Assembly (NCBI RefSeq): GCF_001570565.1
Contig: NZ_BBXE01000019.1
Coordinates: 223,746 to 287,745, forward strand
Reading direction: 5' to 3'
DNA: 64,000 nt
Source: Herbidospora yilanensis
GTDB taxonomy: Bacteria; Actinomycetota; Actinomycetes; Streptosporangiales; Streptosporangiaceae
In this document: one piece after another, positions 1-7,597 of the stretch
Numbering within the stretch: the stretch's first letter is position 1
How the letters are laid out: every line of letters starts with the position of its first letter
Notes under the pieces: generated by a model
The model's input: only the letters and a program-made list of their open reading frames with translations
Database searches by the model: none
Told to the model about the DNA's origin: nothing
Position numbers and translations under genes: made by a program

Positions 1-384
1 GTGACGGCATTCGCGGCCGTCGACAGATTGGCGGCCGGTTTGCGGGTCGTTTCGCGTTCTCCGGCTATTCGCCGGGCGCTGGGCGGCTCCGATCTGACGC
101 TGACGCTCACGTTCCTGACGGTCCCGGCCGCCGGGGCGGTGGTCTGGTCGGCCGTCACCTGGGCGCTGGTTCCCGGCTTGCCGCTCCTGACGGCGGCGGT
201 GTCGGCCGTGGGCGCGCTGGCGGTGACCTACCGGGTGGCGACCCGGCCGCCGCTCGACTACTCCAGCCCGCTGGTGGACGTCGGGCTGTTCGGCCCGACG
301 CCCCTGGGGCTGATCCTGCAACTGGTGCGCGGCCCGGCGCTGCTGGCGGGGCTGGCCCTCCTGCAGACCGTGATCGCCGGGTGA
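1..384 (+). CDS. Small membrane protein, possibly 5'-truncated by the window edge
   Basis: The reading frame is open from base 1, which happens to be GTG, so the true start may lie outside the window. The 127 visible residues hold about three hydrophobic segments (near residues 35-55, 58-75 and 103-125) separated by a short polar stretch with an RPPLDYSSP loop. I recognise no family motif. The stop codon abuts the stop of the convergent precursor-peptide gene with no gap. Position suggests a membrane or transport component of the lanthipeptide locus, but that is inference from location only. Confidence 0.55.
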   Translation: MTAFAAVDRLAAGLRVVSRSPAIRRALGGSDLTLTLTFLTVPAAGAVVWSAVTWALVPGLPLLTAAVSAVGALAVTYRVATRPPLDYSSPLVDVGLFGPTPLGLILQLVRGPALLAGLALLQTVIAG

Positions 385-711
385 CTAGCAGCAGGCGTAC
401 GAGCACGAGAGCACCTCGGTGCACGTGGTGAAGGTCAGCAGCACGATCGGCACGCCGCCCGCGCGTTTGCGCATGTTCTGGGCGAGCAGCACGAGCCGCT
501 GGCGTTCGGTGGAGTAGCCGCCGATCTCGCCGTTGAAGAACGACATCATGCGGTCGACGGTCTTCTCCAGGTCGGGTTCCTCACCCTTGACGAAGGCCGC
601 GCCGGAGCCGACGAAGTCGTCGATGCCGGGCACCGTCGCCCACGACCGCTGGAGCTCCACGAGCAGGGCGGTCACATCGTAGGGCGGCTTCGCCTGCTCA
701 GCGTCGTCCAC
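385..711 (-). CDS. Lanthipeptide precursor peptide 1 (downstream copy)
   Basis: 108 residues with a long, acidic, probably helical leader and a C-terminal core ending CTEVLSCSYACC. It shares the pattern C-T-x3-S-C-S-x2-C-C with the two precursors upstream, and the leader motif F-V/I/L-K-G-D/E around residue 40. Ser/Thr plus four Cys in the core would allow several (methyl)lanthionine rings. The start is GTG at 709-711, supported by a strong GAGGAGG 6 nt upstream. The gene overlaps the end of the HopA1-LanC gene by 14 nt, so translation is probably coupled. It is the most divergent of the three, so it may yield a second peptide or a partner of a two-peptide product. Confidence 0.85.
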   Translation of the reverse strand: MDDAEQAKPPYDVTALLVELQRSWATVPGIDDFVGSGAAFVKGEEPDLEKTVDRMMSFFNGEIGGYSTERQRLVLLAQNMRKRAGGVPIVLLTFTTCTEVLSCSYACC

Positions 712-2917
712 GGGGGCCTCCTCGGATGTGCGGCAGGTGCAGGGGTGACACGATCGCGGGGTCGTCGCGGCGCAGCGCGGCCAGCGCGACCCCGGCGGCG
801 CCGAGCATGAGGCCGTGACCCCGGGGCCAGGCCAGGTCGTCGTGGTGGGCGGCCAGGGCGCGGCGGGTCATCTCGCGGGCCAGGTCGCCGTCGCCGTCCT
901 CGGCGTGTTCGGGCGGCGCGAGGGAGAGGATCTCGGCGATGCCGGCCGAGCCGTGGCACAGGCACATGTCGTAGACGAGGGCGGGGTGGGTGGCGGCGGC
1001 CCGGCGGGCGGCCGCGAACCCGATCCGGGCCTCCTGCGGGGCGAGCCGGCCTCGGGTGAGGGCGATGCCGGGCGCGCCGTAGCACCAGTCGTACCGGGTG
1101 ATGTCGGGTTCGAGGGTCAGGTCGCCGTCGGGGCCGCGCTCGTGGGCGGTGCGGGCGTCGCGCCAGTTCCCGTCGTGGAACCACGTGCGTTCGTAGGCGA
1201 CGGCCCGTCCGGCCGCCGCCAGGAAGACGGGCTCGCCGGTCGCGCCGGCGAGTTCGGCCAGGGCGAGGGCGCATCCGGCCGCGCCGTGGGCGTAGCCGAC
1301 GAAGCCGGGCGTCCACGACAGGGTGCCGTCGGCGTCGTCGCCGCTGCCGATCAGCGTGGTGCCCAGGTCGGTCGCGAGGCCGAGGCCGGTCGGGTTCCCG
1401 AGGGCGTGGGCGGTCAGGACGGCCAGCAGCGCGCCGGCCGTCCCGTCGATCACGTCGGCGGGGCCCTCGCCGGTCAGCGCGGCGCGGGCGGCGGCGTCCA
1501 CGAGGGCGAAGCCGCGTTCGACCAGTTCGGCGTCGCCGATGGCGTCTCCGGCCAGGGCGACGGCGAGGCCGGTGCCGGAGGTGCCGCTGTAGAGACCGGG
1601 GCCGGGCAGGGCGGAGGCGGTCGCCAGCGCCTGCCGGGCCGCCTTCGCGGCGAGGCCGGTGAAGGCGGGGTCGCCGAGCTGGGAGAGGAACAGGGCCATT
1701 CCGGCGGTGCCGTCGTAGACGTCGGCGCTCATCGGGACCCACCCGGCCCGGCCGCCGACGTCGGGGTGGGGTTTGAGCCAGGTGCAGCGGTCGCCGTGGA
1801 CCAGGGCGTCGGCGGCCATCCGCCGGGCGAGCCGTTCCGCCTCGCCGGTCAGGCCACCGGGGGCGACACCGGGGGCGACACCGGGGGCGACACCGGGGGC
1901 GACACCGGGGGCGACCGGTCCGGGCGCGGGGGCGGCGGCGGTGAGCCCGTCGAGGAGCCGGGCCACCTCGGGGGTGGCGTGGGGGGTGGCCAGGGTGCGT
2001 CCCGCCTTCTCGAACGCCTCGGCGACGTAGGCGAGCTGGAGATCCCGGTCGGCGCCGCCCTCGGCGTGGGCGCGCATGAGTCCTTCGGCGACGCGCTCGC
2101 AGACGAACATGCCGTAGCTCTCGCCGCCGCCGGGATCCTCGGCGACGCCCAGGCCGATCCCGGCCCGGTGCGTGAGCGCGGGGACGTACGGGCGCATCAT
2201 CGGCAGCAGCCGCCGATGGAGGTCGCGCAGCGCCGGCCAGAGGCGGGCGAGGTCGTCGTGGCCGATGTAGAGCACGGCGCTGTCGGCCCGTTCGGGCCAG
2301 TCGGCGTCGGCGTGCACGACCTTGAAGTGGAAGGGCAGGTCGCCGACGATCCGGGTGAGGGGTTCGATGAGCTCGACCGCGCCGGCGGCGGCCAGGTTCC
2401 AGTAGAGGCGCACCAGCCGCTGGCCGTCGGCGGCGGGTTGCCCGCGGGGGCCGCGGAAGAGCACGAACCCCGGAGACTTGGTCACCGAGACGCCGGGGAT
2501 GTGCACCTCGACGTGCTCGGCCGGGCCGGGGAGGCTGAGCCTGACCCGGACCCCCTCCAGGTCGACCAGCGGTTCGGCGCCGCCGGTGACCAGGGGCAGC
2601 CGTCTCCGCGTGGGGGCGACATGGGCGCCGGCGTAAACGGCGGCGTTGACGAATCGGGCCGACCGGGTCGAGGGGAGCCCTTCCATGATGGACTCGCGGA
2701 AGGCGGCCACCTCGCGGCGCGGCCGGCCGAACAGGTAGCAGCCCCGGTAGAGCAGACGGCTGACGAAGGAGCCCGCCGCCTCCCGCATCATGGCGTCGTC
2801 GGGCAGGGGCCGGATCGTGTCGACGACCTCGCCGAACCAGGCCAGGTCGTAGGTCGCCGAGACGGTCACCGCGGCCAGCGCGGCGGCGACGGTCTCCCGG
2901 TTGTCATCGGTCGCCAT
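698..2917 (-). CDS. HopA1-like lyase / LanC cyclase fusion (lanthipeptide synthetase)
   Basis: 739 residues, two domains. The N-terminal part (about residues 80-310) has HopA1-family features: an RLYWNLA segment, a VLYIGHDDL segment and a GIGLGVAEDPGG...SYGMFVCERVAEG block. This family supplies the elimination half of class V lanthipeptide and thioamitide dehydration. Five VAPG repeats (about residues 335-354) form the linker. The C-terminal part (about 365-735) is LanC-like with GYAHGAAG, WCYGAPG (Cys near 610) and CLCHGSAG (Cys-His near 652), so the zinc ligands of a cyclase are intact. Starts inside the kinase gene (14-nt overlap) with no clear ribosome site, implying coupling. Predicted role: complete dehydration of phosphorylated Ser/Thr and close thioether rings. 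The domain calls are firm; the joint function is inferred. Confidence 0.88.
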   Translation of the reverse strand: MATDDNRETVAAALAAVTVSATYDLAWFGEVVDTIRPLPDDAMMREAAGSFVSRLLYRGCYLFGRPRREVAAFRESIMEGLPSTRSARFVNAAVYAGAHVAPTRRRLPLVTGGAEPLVDLEGVRVRLSLPGPAEHVEVHIPGVSVTKSPGFVLFRGPRGQPAADGQRLVRLYWNLAAAGAVELIEPLTRIVGDLPFHFKVVHADADWPERADSAVLYIGHDDLARLWPALRDLHRRLLPMMRPYVPALTHRAGIGLGVAEDPGGGESYGMFVCERVAEGLMRAHAEGGADRDLQLAYVAEAFEKAGRTLATPHATPEVARLLDGLTAAAPAPGPVAPGVAPGVAPGVAPGVAPGGLTGEAERLARRMAADALVHGDRCTWLKPHPDVGGRAGWVPMSADVYDGTAGMALFLSQLGDPAFTGLAAKAARQALATASALPGPGLYSGTSGTGLAVALAGDAIGDAELVERGFALVDAAARAALTGEGPADVIDGTAGALLAVLTAHALGNPTGLGLATDLGTTLIGSGDDADGTLSWTPGFVGYAHGAAGCALALAELAGATGEPVFLAAAGRAVAYERTWFHDGNWRDARTAHERGPDGDLTLEPDITRYDWCYGAPGIALTRGRLAPQEARIGFAAARRAAATHPALVYDMCLCHGSAGIAEILSLAPPEHAEDGDGDLAREMTRRALAAHHDDLAWPRGHGLMLGAAGVALAALRRDDPAIVSPLHLPHIRGGPRGRR
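1855..1914 (-). repeat. Five 12-bp tandem repeats encoding a VAPG linker
   Basis: Five identical copies of CACCGGGGGCGA (plus strand) lie end to end. On the coding strand each reads Val-Ala-Pro-Gly. They form the flexible hinge between the HopA1 and LanC domains. Because the unit is 12 bp, copy number can change by slippage without breaking the frame. Confidence 0.95.
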
Positions 2918-4043
2918 CGTCGATCGCCAATCCGAAGAAGGTCCGGGCGGCGACGCCGGGGGTGGTGTGGAAGTTCGCCGCCATCTGCAGGAGTTGCCGG
3001 GAGGTCGCCAGCGGCACGCTGCGCTGGTGGGTCTGCTCGACGGCGAACTGCACCAGCCGGGCGCCGCACCAGCGCATCAGATCGTCCAGGCCGGCCTTGG
3101 CGAGGTCGAGCTCGCCGGCGTAGGTGACGACGTAGCTGCCGAGGAAGGCGTGCGCGAACTCGCGGATCTCGCGCAGGCCTGCGGCCGCCGCCGCGTTCGC
3201 GGTGGCCTGCGCCTCCATGGGCACCCACGCGTCGGGGTCGGTGAGCCACCACACGATGCGTTCGGTGAGCAGCCCGGCGATGTCCCAGCGGCGGTCGCCG
3301 GGGCCGCCCATCTCCCAGTCGATGAAGACGGGCTCGCCCGAGGGCCGGATGAGGATGTTGTCGCCGCGCAGGTCGCCGTGGCCCATCGCGCCGGGGCTCC
3401 ACTGCTCGTGGACGCCGTCCAGCAGCTCCGACAACGCCGGGCTCGACTGGATGGTGCGGACCACCTCCAGCGAGGCGGGGCTGTGGAACTCGATGGAGTC
3501 GAGCGTGGGGTGGCCGCATCGGAGGATGGGCGGCGGCTGCTGCGCCGGCAGGCCGCCGTCGTCGGCGACGGTGTGGAGACGGGCCAGGGCGGCCCCGATC
3601 CCGACCGCCGTCACCGGCCGCCGGGCCGGGTCGGCGATGTGGGCGTCGCGGGGGGCCTGCCCGTCGACGAACTCGGTCACCAGCAGGCCGGTGTGGTCGT
3701 CGAAGGCGGAGAAGCGCGGCAGGTAGGGCGCGAAGGAGGAGCCCCGCAGCACGCGGTAGACCTCCGCCTCGCGGTCGAGCGTCTCCTGGGTCTCGGCCGA
3801 GGTGCCCTGTTTGACCACCCAGCCGGCGTCGGCGAGCCGCACGATCAGGCAGCGGCAGCGGCGTGACTCGTCCACGACCGTCAGCCGGGGGTCCAGCATC
3901 TGCTCGGGGCCGAGCACGCCGTGCGCGGCGAGGGCGCGGAGGGCGGTCACCTCGTCGAGCACGGGCCGGCCGGCGGTGAAGACCGACTTCTCGGCGGTGA
4001 GCCGATCGGCCCGGACGACGACGTCGGCAGGGTCGGTGTGCAC
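2904..4043 (-). CDS. APH-like kinase, class V-type lanthipeptide Ser/Thr kinase
   Basis: 379 residues with an aminoglycoside phosphotransferase fold: a nucleotide-binding N-lobe with a VVKQGT lysine strand, the catalytic loop HGDLRGDN (about residue 221) and the metal-binding FIDWEMGGPGD (about 241). In class V lanthipeptides and thioamitides, a kinase of this type phosphorylates precursor Ser/Thr before a HopA1 protein removes phosphate. Its position between the precursors and the HopA1-LanC gene supports that role over antibiotic resistance. The start is GTG with GGAG 6 nt upstream, 16 nt after the stop of precursor 2. It overlaps the next gene by 14 nt. Confidence 0.85.
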   Translation of the reverse strand: MHTDPADVVVRADRLTAEKSVFTAGRPVLDEVTALRALAAHGVLGPEQMLDPRLTVVDESRRCRCLIVRLADAGWVVKQGTSAETQETLDREAEVYRVLRGSSFAPYLPRFSAFDDHTGLLVTEFVDGQAPRDAHIADPARRPVTAVGIGAALARLHTVADDGGLPAQQPPPILRCGHPTLDSIEFHSPASLEVVRTIQSSPALSELLDGVHEQWSPGAMGHGDLRGDNILIRPSGEPVFIDWEMGGPGDRRWDIAGLLTERIVWWLTDPDAWVPMEAQATANAAAAAGLREIREFAHAFLGSYVVTYAGELDLAKAGLDDLMRWCGARLVQFAVEQTHQRSVPLATSRQLLQMAANFHTTPGVAARTFFGLAIDDGDR

Positions 4044-4059
4044 AGGATCTCCGATCGGG

Positions 4060-4380
4060 TCAGCAACATCCCATCGAGCAACTGAACGCGGCCGTGCAGC
4101 CCGCGATGCTCACCGTGATCGTGATGAATCCGCACCGCTCCTCGGCGGTCTGCGCGAGTTCGATGATGCGTCTGCGGTGGTCGGCGTTGCCGTAGCCGTC
4201 GCCGTGCAGGACCCGGGTCATCGCCTCGATCGCGTCGTCGAGTTCGAGGTCGCCTTTGATGAATCCGAGCGCGGCGGCCCGGTAATCGGCGGCTCCGTCG
4301 ATGCTCTTCAGTTCGAGATTGATCTGCTCAAGAATGTCGTAGCCCTCGGGCACCGAATTTCCTTCGACGTTTTCGGGCAT
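4060..4380 (-). CDS. Lanthipeptide precursor peptide 2
   Basis: 106 residues. The leader contains GFIKGDLELDDAIEAM (about residues 38-53), closely matching precursor 3. The C-terminus ends CTAAFSCSMGCC, with the same Cys/Ser spacing as its paralogs. The stretch before it (ITITVSIAG) carries extra Thr/Ser that could be dehydrated. ATG start; the only upstream ribosome-site-like sequence (GGCGGA) lies inside a hairpin. Followed after 16 nt by the kinase. Function is inferred from the neighbours. Confidence 0.88.
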   Translation of the reverse strand: MPENVEGNSVPEGYDILEQINLELKSIDGAADYRAAALGFIKGDLELDDAIEAMTRVLHGDGYGNADHRRRIIELAQTAEERCGFITITVSIAGCTAAFSCSMGCC

Positions 4381-4385
4381 GCTCG

Positions 4386-4417
4386 GGAATCCGCCCAGGA
4401 AATCCCAGGCGGATTCC
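4386..4417 (-). promoter_or_regulatory. Hairpin masking the ribosome site of precursor 2
   Basis: Perfect 10-bp inverted repeat, GGAATCCGCC at 4386-4395 and GGCGGATTCC at 4408-4417, loop 12 nt, ending 5 nt before the ATG of precursor 2. On the transcript the proximal arm contains the only purine-rich ribosome-binding candidate, so folding would limit translation. The rest of the 207-nt gap (4381-4587) also holds a short GAAAG/CTTTC hairpin and no reading frame I would call. Confidence 0.5.
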
Positions 4418-4587
4418 GGCGTACCGATTGCTGTTTGAGCCTGTCATCTACGTTCACTCGCAGAATTGCGCCGCCGACACGAAAGGGCGGTCTTTCTTCT
4501 GTGCGACTCGCGGCGCCGGGCCGAGGAGAAGGGCCCGTGAACACGGTGGAAAGGCGGATCTCGCACAGGTGACGCGGGTGGCGCCTC

Positions 4588-4920
4588 TCAGCAGCAGAAA
4601 CCCGAGCAGCTGAAGGCGGCCGTGCAGGCGGTGAGGGTGGCGAGGACGGACGCCCAGCCGCACTTCGCCTCGATGGTCTGGCCGAGCTGGATCATGCGTT
4701 CGCGGTCGGCCTCGTCCCGGCAGATCTCGCCGCGGAGGAACGGGGCCATCGCCTCGAGCGCCTGCTCGACGTCGATGTCGCCCTTGAGGAATCCGTTGGT
4801 CGCGGCGCTGAACTCCGCGAATCCCGAAATTCCCATGAGGGCGTCGTTGACGTCCTTCATGACCTGCGGATCGGCTGTCTTCTCCTCTACTGCGGGTAGT
4901 GCGACGGTAACAGATGTCAT
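4588..4920 (-). CDS. Lanthipeptide precursor peptide 3 (first gene of the operon)
   Basis: 110 residues. The leader contains GFLKGDIDVEQALEAM (about residues 43-58); the core region ends CTAAFSCSGFCC, preceded by a Thr/Ser-bearing stretch (ASVLATLTA). It differs from precursor 2 mainly before the first core Cys. ATG start with a strong AGGAAGGTGAG ribosome site 6-8 nt upstream, so it should be the best-translated precursor. First gene after the operon promoter. The cleavage site between leader and core is not evident. Confidence 0.88.
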   Translation of the reverse strand: MTSVTVALPAVEEKTADPQVMKDVNDALMGISGFAEFSAATNGFLKGDIDVEQALEAMAPFLRGEICRDEADRERMIQLGQTIEAKCGWASVLATLTACTAAFSCSGFCC

Positions 4921-4951
4921 ACCTGACTCACCTTCCTATTAGGGGTGGGCT

Positions 4952-5040
4952 AGAGGCAGAAGACCACATCTGTCCAGAACATGTCAACGGATAAGTAAGT
5001 CCGTTTCTAGCAGGTTCCGTGTTATTAATAATGGATCGGG
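4952..5040. promoter_or_regulatory. Divergent promoter/operator region of the lanthipeptide operon
   Basis: This AT-rich island lies between the precursor operon (minus) and the M1 peptidase (plus). For the minus strand there is a TTGACA (complement of 4982-4987) followed by only a weak -10 about 17-18 nt on. Two palindromes sit upstream of it: ACGGA-N8-TCCGT (4987-5004) and the AT-only TTATTAATAA (5022-5031). They could bind a regulator, but no regulator gene is visible in the cluster. Confidence 0.4.
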
Positions 5041-5101
5041 GGTCTTTTTGTCGATCACGGCTGCCCCGAAACGATCGTTTCTCGACTCGCCGAGGTCGCC
5101 C

Positions 5102-7597
5102 GTGGAAACGCCCAACCTGACCAGAGACCAGGCCCGCCTCCGGGCGGAGCAGCTCCACGTCGAGTCCTACCACGTCGCGCTCGACCTGACCGGCGACGAC
5201 GGCTTCACCTCGGTCACCACGGTCCGCTTCGCCTGCCGGCGGCCGGGCGAGGCGACGTGGATCGACCTGGTGGCCCGCTCGGCCGACGAGGCGGTCTTCA
5301 ACGGGCGCCCGCTCGACCTGCGCCGCTACGACCCGGCCGAGGGCGTCGTGCTGCCCGATCCGGCCGCCCGCAACGAGCTGACCGTCCGGGCCCGATGCGC
5401 CTACGGCGCCACCGGCCAGGGCCTGCACCGCTTCACCGACCCGGCCGACGACGCGGTCTACCTGTACACCCACTTCCAGCCGGCCGACGCCAAACGCGTC
5501 TTCGCCTGCTTCGACCAGCCCGACCTCAAGGCGCCGTTCACGCTCACCGTGACCGCGCCCGCGCCGTGGACGGTCCGGGCCAACTCCCCGGTGCGGCGGG
5601 CCGAACCGGCCGGCGACGGGACGCGCCGCCATCACTTCGCCACCACCCCGCCGCTGCCCACCTACCTGGTGGCGGTCGTGGCGGGCCCGTGGGCCGAATG
5701 GCGCGCCGACGACGACGGCGAGATCCCGCTGGCCCTCTACTGCCGGGCGTCCCTGGCCTCCCACATGGACGCGGAGCGGCTGTTCGACCGGACGAGGCGG
5801 GGGCTGGCCTACTACCGCGACACCTTCGGCGTGCCCTACCCGTTCGCCAAGTACGACCAGTGCTTCGTCCCGGAGTTCAACGCCGGCGCCATGGAGAACG
5901 CCGCCTGCGTCACCTACCAGGAGGACATGATCTTCCGCGGCCACGTCACCGCCCACGAGTTGCGGGCCCGCGACGAGACCGTGCTCCACGAGATGGCCCA
6001 CATGTGGTTCGGCGACCTCGTCACCATGAAGTGGTGGGACGACCTGTGGCTGAACGAGGCGTTCGCGACGTACATGAGCGTGCTGGCCCAGGCGGAGGCG
6101 ACCGAGCACACGCAGGCCTGGACGACCTTCGCCAACATCCAGAAGGCGTGGGCCTACCAGCAGGACCAGCTCCCCACCACCCATCCCGTCGTGGCCGACG
6201 TCCCCGACGTCGAGATGGCGGCCGTGCACTTCGACGGCATCACCTACGCCAAGGGGGCGAGCCTGCTGCGGCAACTCGTCGCCCACGTGGGCAGAGACGA
6301 CTTCTTCGCCGGCCTGCGCGGCTACTTCGCCGCCCACGCGTGGGGCAACGCGACCCTGCGCGACCTGCTGGCGGCGCTGGAGAAGGCGTCCGGACGCGAC
6401 CTGTCCCGCTGGAGCGGCCAGTGGCTGGAGACCACCGGCCTGGCCACGCTGCGCCCCGTCTGGTCGGCCGGCGCCGACGGACGCTTCACCGCCTTCGCCG
6501 TCGAGCAGGCGGCCGACCTGCTCCGTGACCACCGCGTCGCAGTCGGCGTCTACGACGACGACGGACACGGGCGGCTGGTGCGGATCCACCGGCAGGAGAT
6601 CGACGTCAGCGGGGCCCGCACCGAGGTGCCCGAGCTGACCGGCCGTCATCGGGGGAGCCTCGTGCTGGTCAACGACGACGATCTCGGCTACTGCAAGATC
6701 CGCCTCGACCCCGGGTCGCGGGCCACCCTCCTGCGCCGCATCGGTGATCTGGCCGATCCGCTCGCGCGGGCACTGGCCTGGTCGGCGGTCTGGGAGATGA
6801 CACGCGACGCCGGGTTCCGCGCCCGCGACTACGTGGCCCTCATCCACCGCGGTCTGGCCGCCGAGACCGACACCGGCGTGATGCGGCGGCTGCTCCAGCA
6901 GGCGCACGCCGCGCTCGACACCTACGCCGACCCCGAATGGTCACCCGTCGGCTGGCACGCGCACGCCACCTGGCTGCTCGGCCAGGCCGCCGCCGTCGCG
7001 CCGGGAACCGACCGCCACCACGTCCTGATCAACGCCCTCCTGGTCGGCGTCCTGGACCAGCCCCACCTCGGGCACGTCCGCCGCTGGCTGGAGGAACCCG
7101 TCGACCCGCTGTCGCGCTGGCGGATCGTCCAGGCGCTGGTGGCGCACGGCGTCGCCGGAGACGCCGAGATCGAGGCGGAGCTCGCCCGGGGCCCGGCCTT
7201 CCTCGGCCCGTCGCAGGCCGAACGGGCCCGCGCGCTGCGCCCCGGCCACAAGGAGGAGGCGTGGCGGCGGGCGATGCACGACGAGACCGTGCCGGGCGCG
7301 ACCGTCGAAGCGGTGATCGGCGGCTTCGCCCACCCGGCCCAGAAACACCTGCTGCGCCCCTACGCCGCCCGCTACCTGGAGGAGATCGCCGAGGTGTGGC
7401 GGCGGCGGGGCGAACGCGCCCACGGCCCGGCGATGGTGCTGTTCCCCTCGTGGGCCGTCGACCAGCCCACGATCGACGCCGTCGGGGAGTGGCTCACCCG
7501 GACCGCCCCGCCCCCGGCCCTGGCCCGGCTGGTGGGAGAGGGGCGGGCCCGGCTGGCGCGGGCGCTGGCCGCCCGCGCCTTCGACCGTTCGTCATGA
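5102..7597 (+). CDS. pepN: M1-family zinc aminopeptidase (PepN-like)
   Basis: 831 residues from GTG at 5102, which has GAGG 6 nt upstream and gives the usual N-terminus (METPNLTRDQARLRA). An upstream TTG at 5048 is open but has no ribosome site. Carries GAMEN at about 262-266 for substrate N-terminus recognition, HEMAH at 296-300 and the third zinc ligand in NEAF near 319, plus the ERAP1-like C-terminal domain; full family length. Removes N-terminal residues from peptides in the cytosol. M1 enzymes related to PepN (AplP, EryP) process class III lanthipeptide leaders, so this divergent neighbour could trim the precursors. It could equally be housekeeping. Overlaps the convergent monooxygenase gene by 6 bp. 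Confidence 0.9.
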   Translation: METPNLTRDQARLRAEQLHVESYHVALDLTGDDGFTSVTTVRFACRRPGEATWIDLVARSADEAVFNGRPLDLRRYDPAEGVVLPDPAARNELTVRARCAYGATGQGLHRFTDPADDAVYLYTHFQPADAKRVFACFDQPDLKAPFTLTVTAPAPWTVRANSPVRRAEPAGDGTRRHHFATTPPLPTYLVAVVAGPWAEWRADDDGEIPLALYCRASLASHMDAERLFDRTRRGLAYYRDTFGVPYPFAKYDQCFVPEFNAGAMENAACVTYQEDMIFRGHVTAHELRARDETVLHEMAHMWFGDLVTMKWWDDLWLNEAFATYMSVLAQAEATEHTQAWTTFANIQKAWAYQQDQLPTTHPVVADVPDVEMAAVHFDGITYAKGASLLRQLVAHVGRDDFFAGLRGYFAAHAWGNATLRDLLAALEKASGRDLSRWSGQWLETTGLATLRPVWSAGADGRFTAFAVEQAADLLRDHRVAVGVYDDDGHGRLVRIHRQEIDVSGARTEVPELTGRHRGSLVLVNDDDLGYCKIRLDPGSRATLLRRIGDLADPLARALAWSAVWEMTRDAGFRARDYVALIHRGLAAETDTGVMRRLLQQAHAALDTYADPEWSPVGWHAHATWLLGQAAAVAPGTDRHHVLINALLVGVLDQPHLGHVRRWLEEPVDPLSRWRIVQALVAHGVAGDAEIEAELARGPAFLGPSQAERARALRPGHKEEAWRRAMHDETVPGATVEAVIGGFAHPAQKHLLRPYAARYLEEIAEVWRRRGERAHGPAMVLFPSWAVDQPTIDAVGEWLTRTAPPPALARLVGEGRARLARALAARAFDRSS

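Noticed and set aside
2904..4043. Aminoglycoside resistance phosphotransferase
   Set aside because: The fold fits, but its place between precursors and the HopA1-LanC gene argues for peptide modification.
4928..6907. 659-codon minus frame opposite pepN
   Set aside because: Antisense shadow of the M1 peptidase with no motif.
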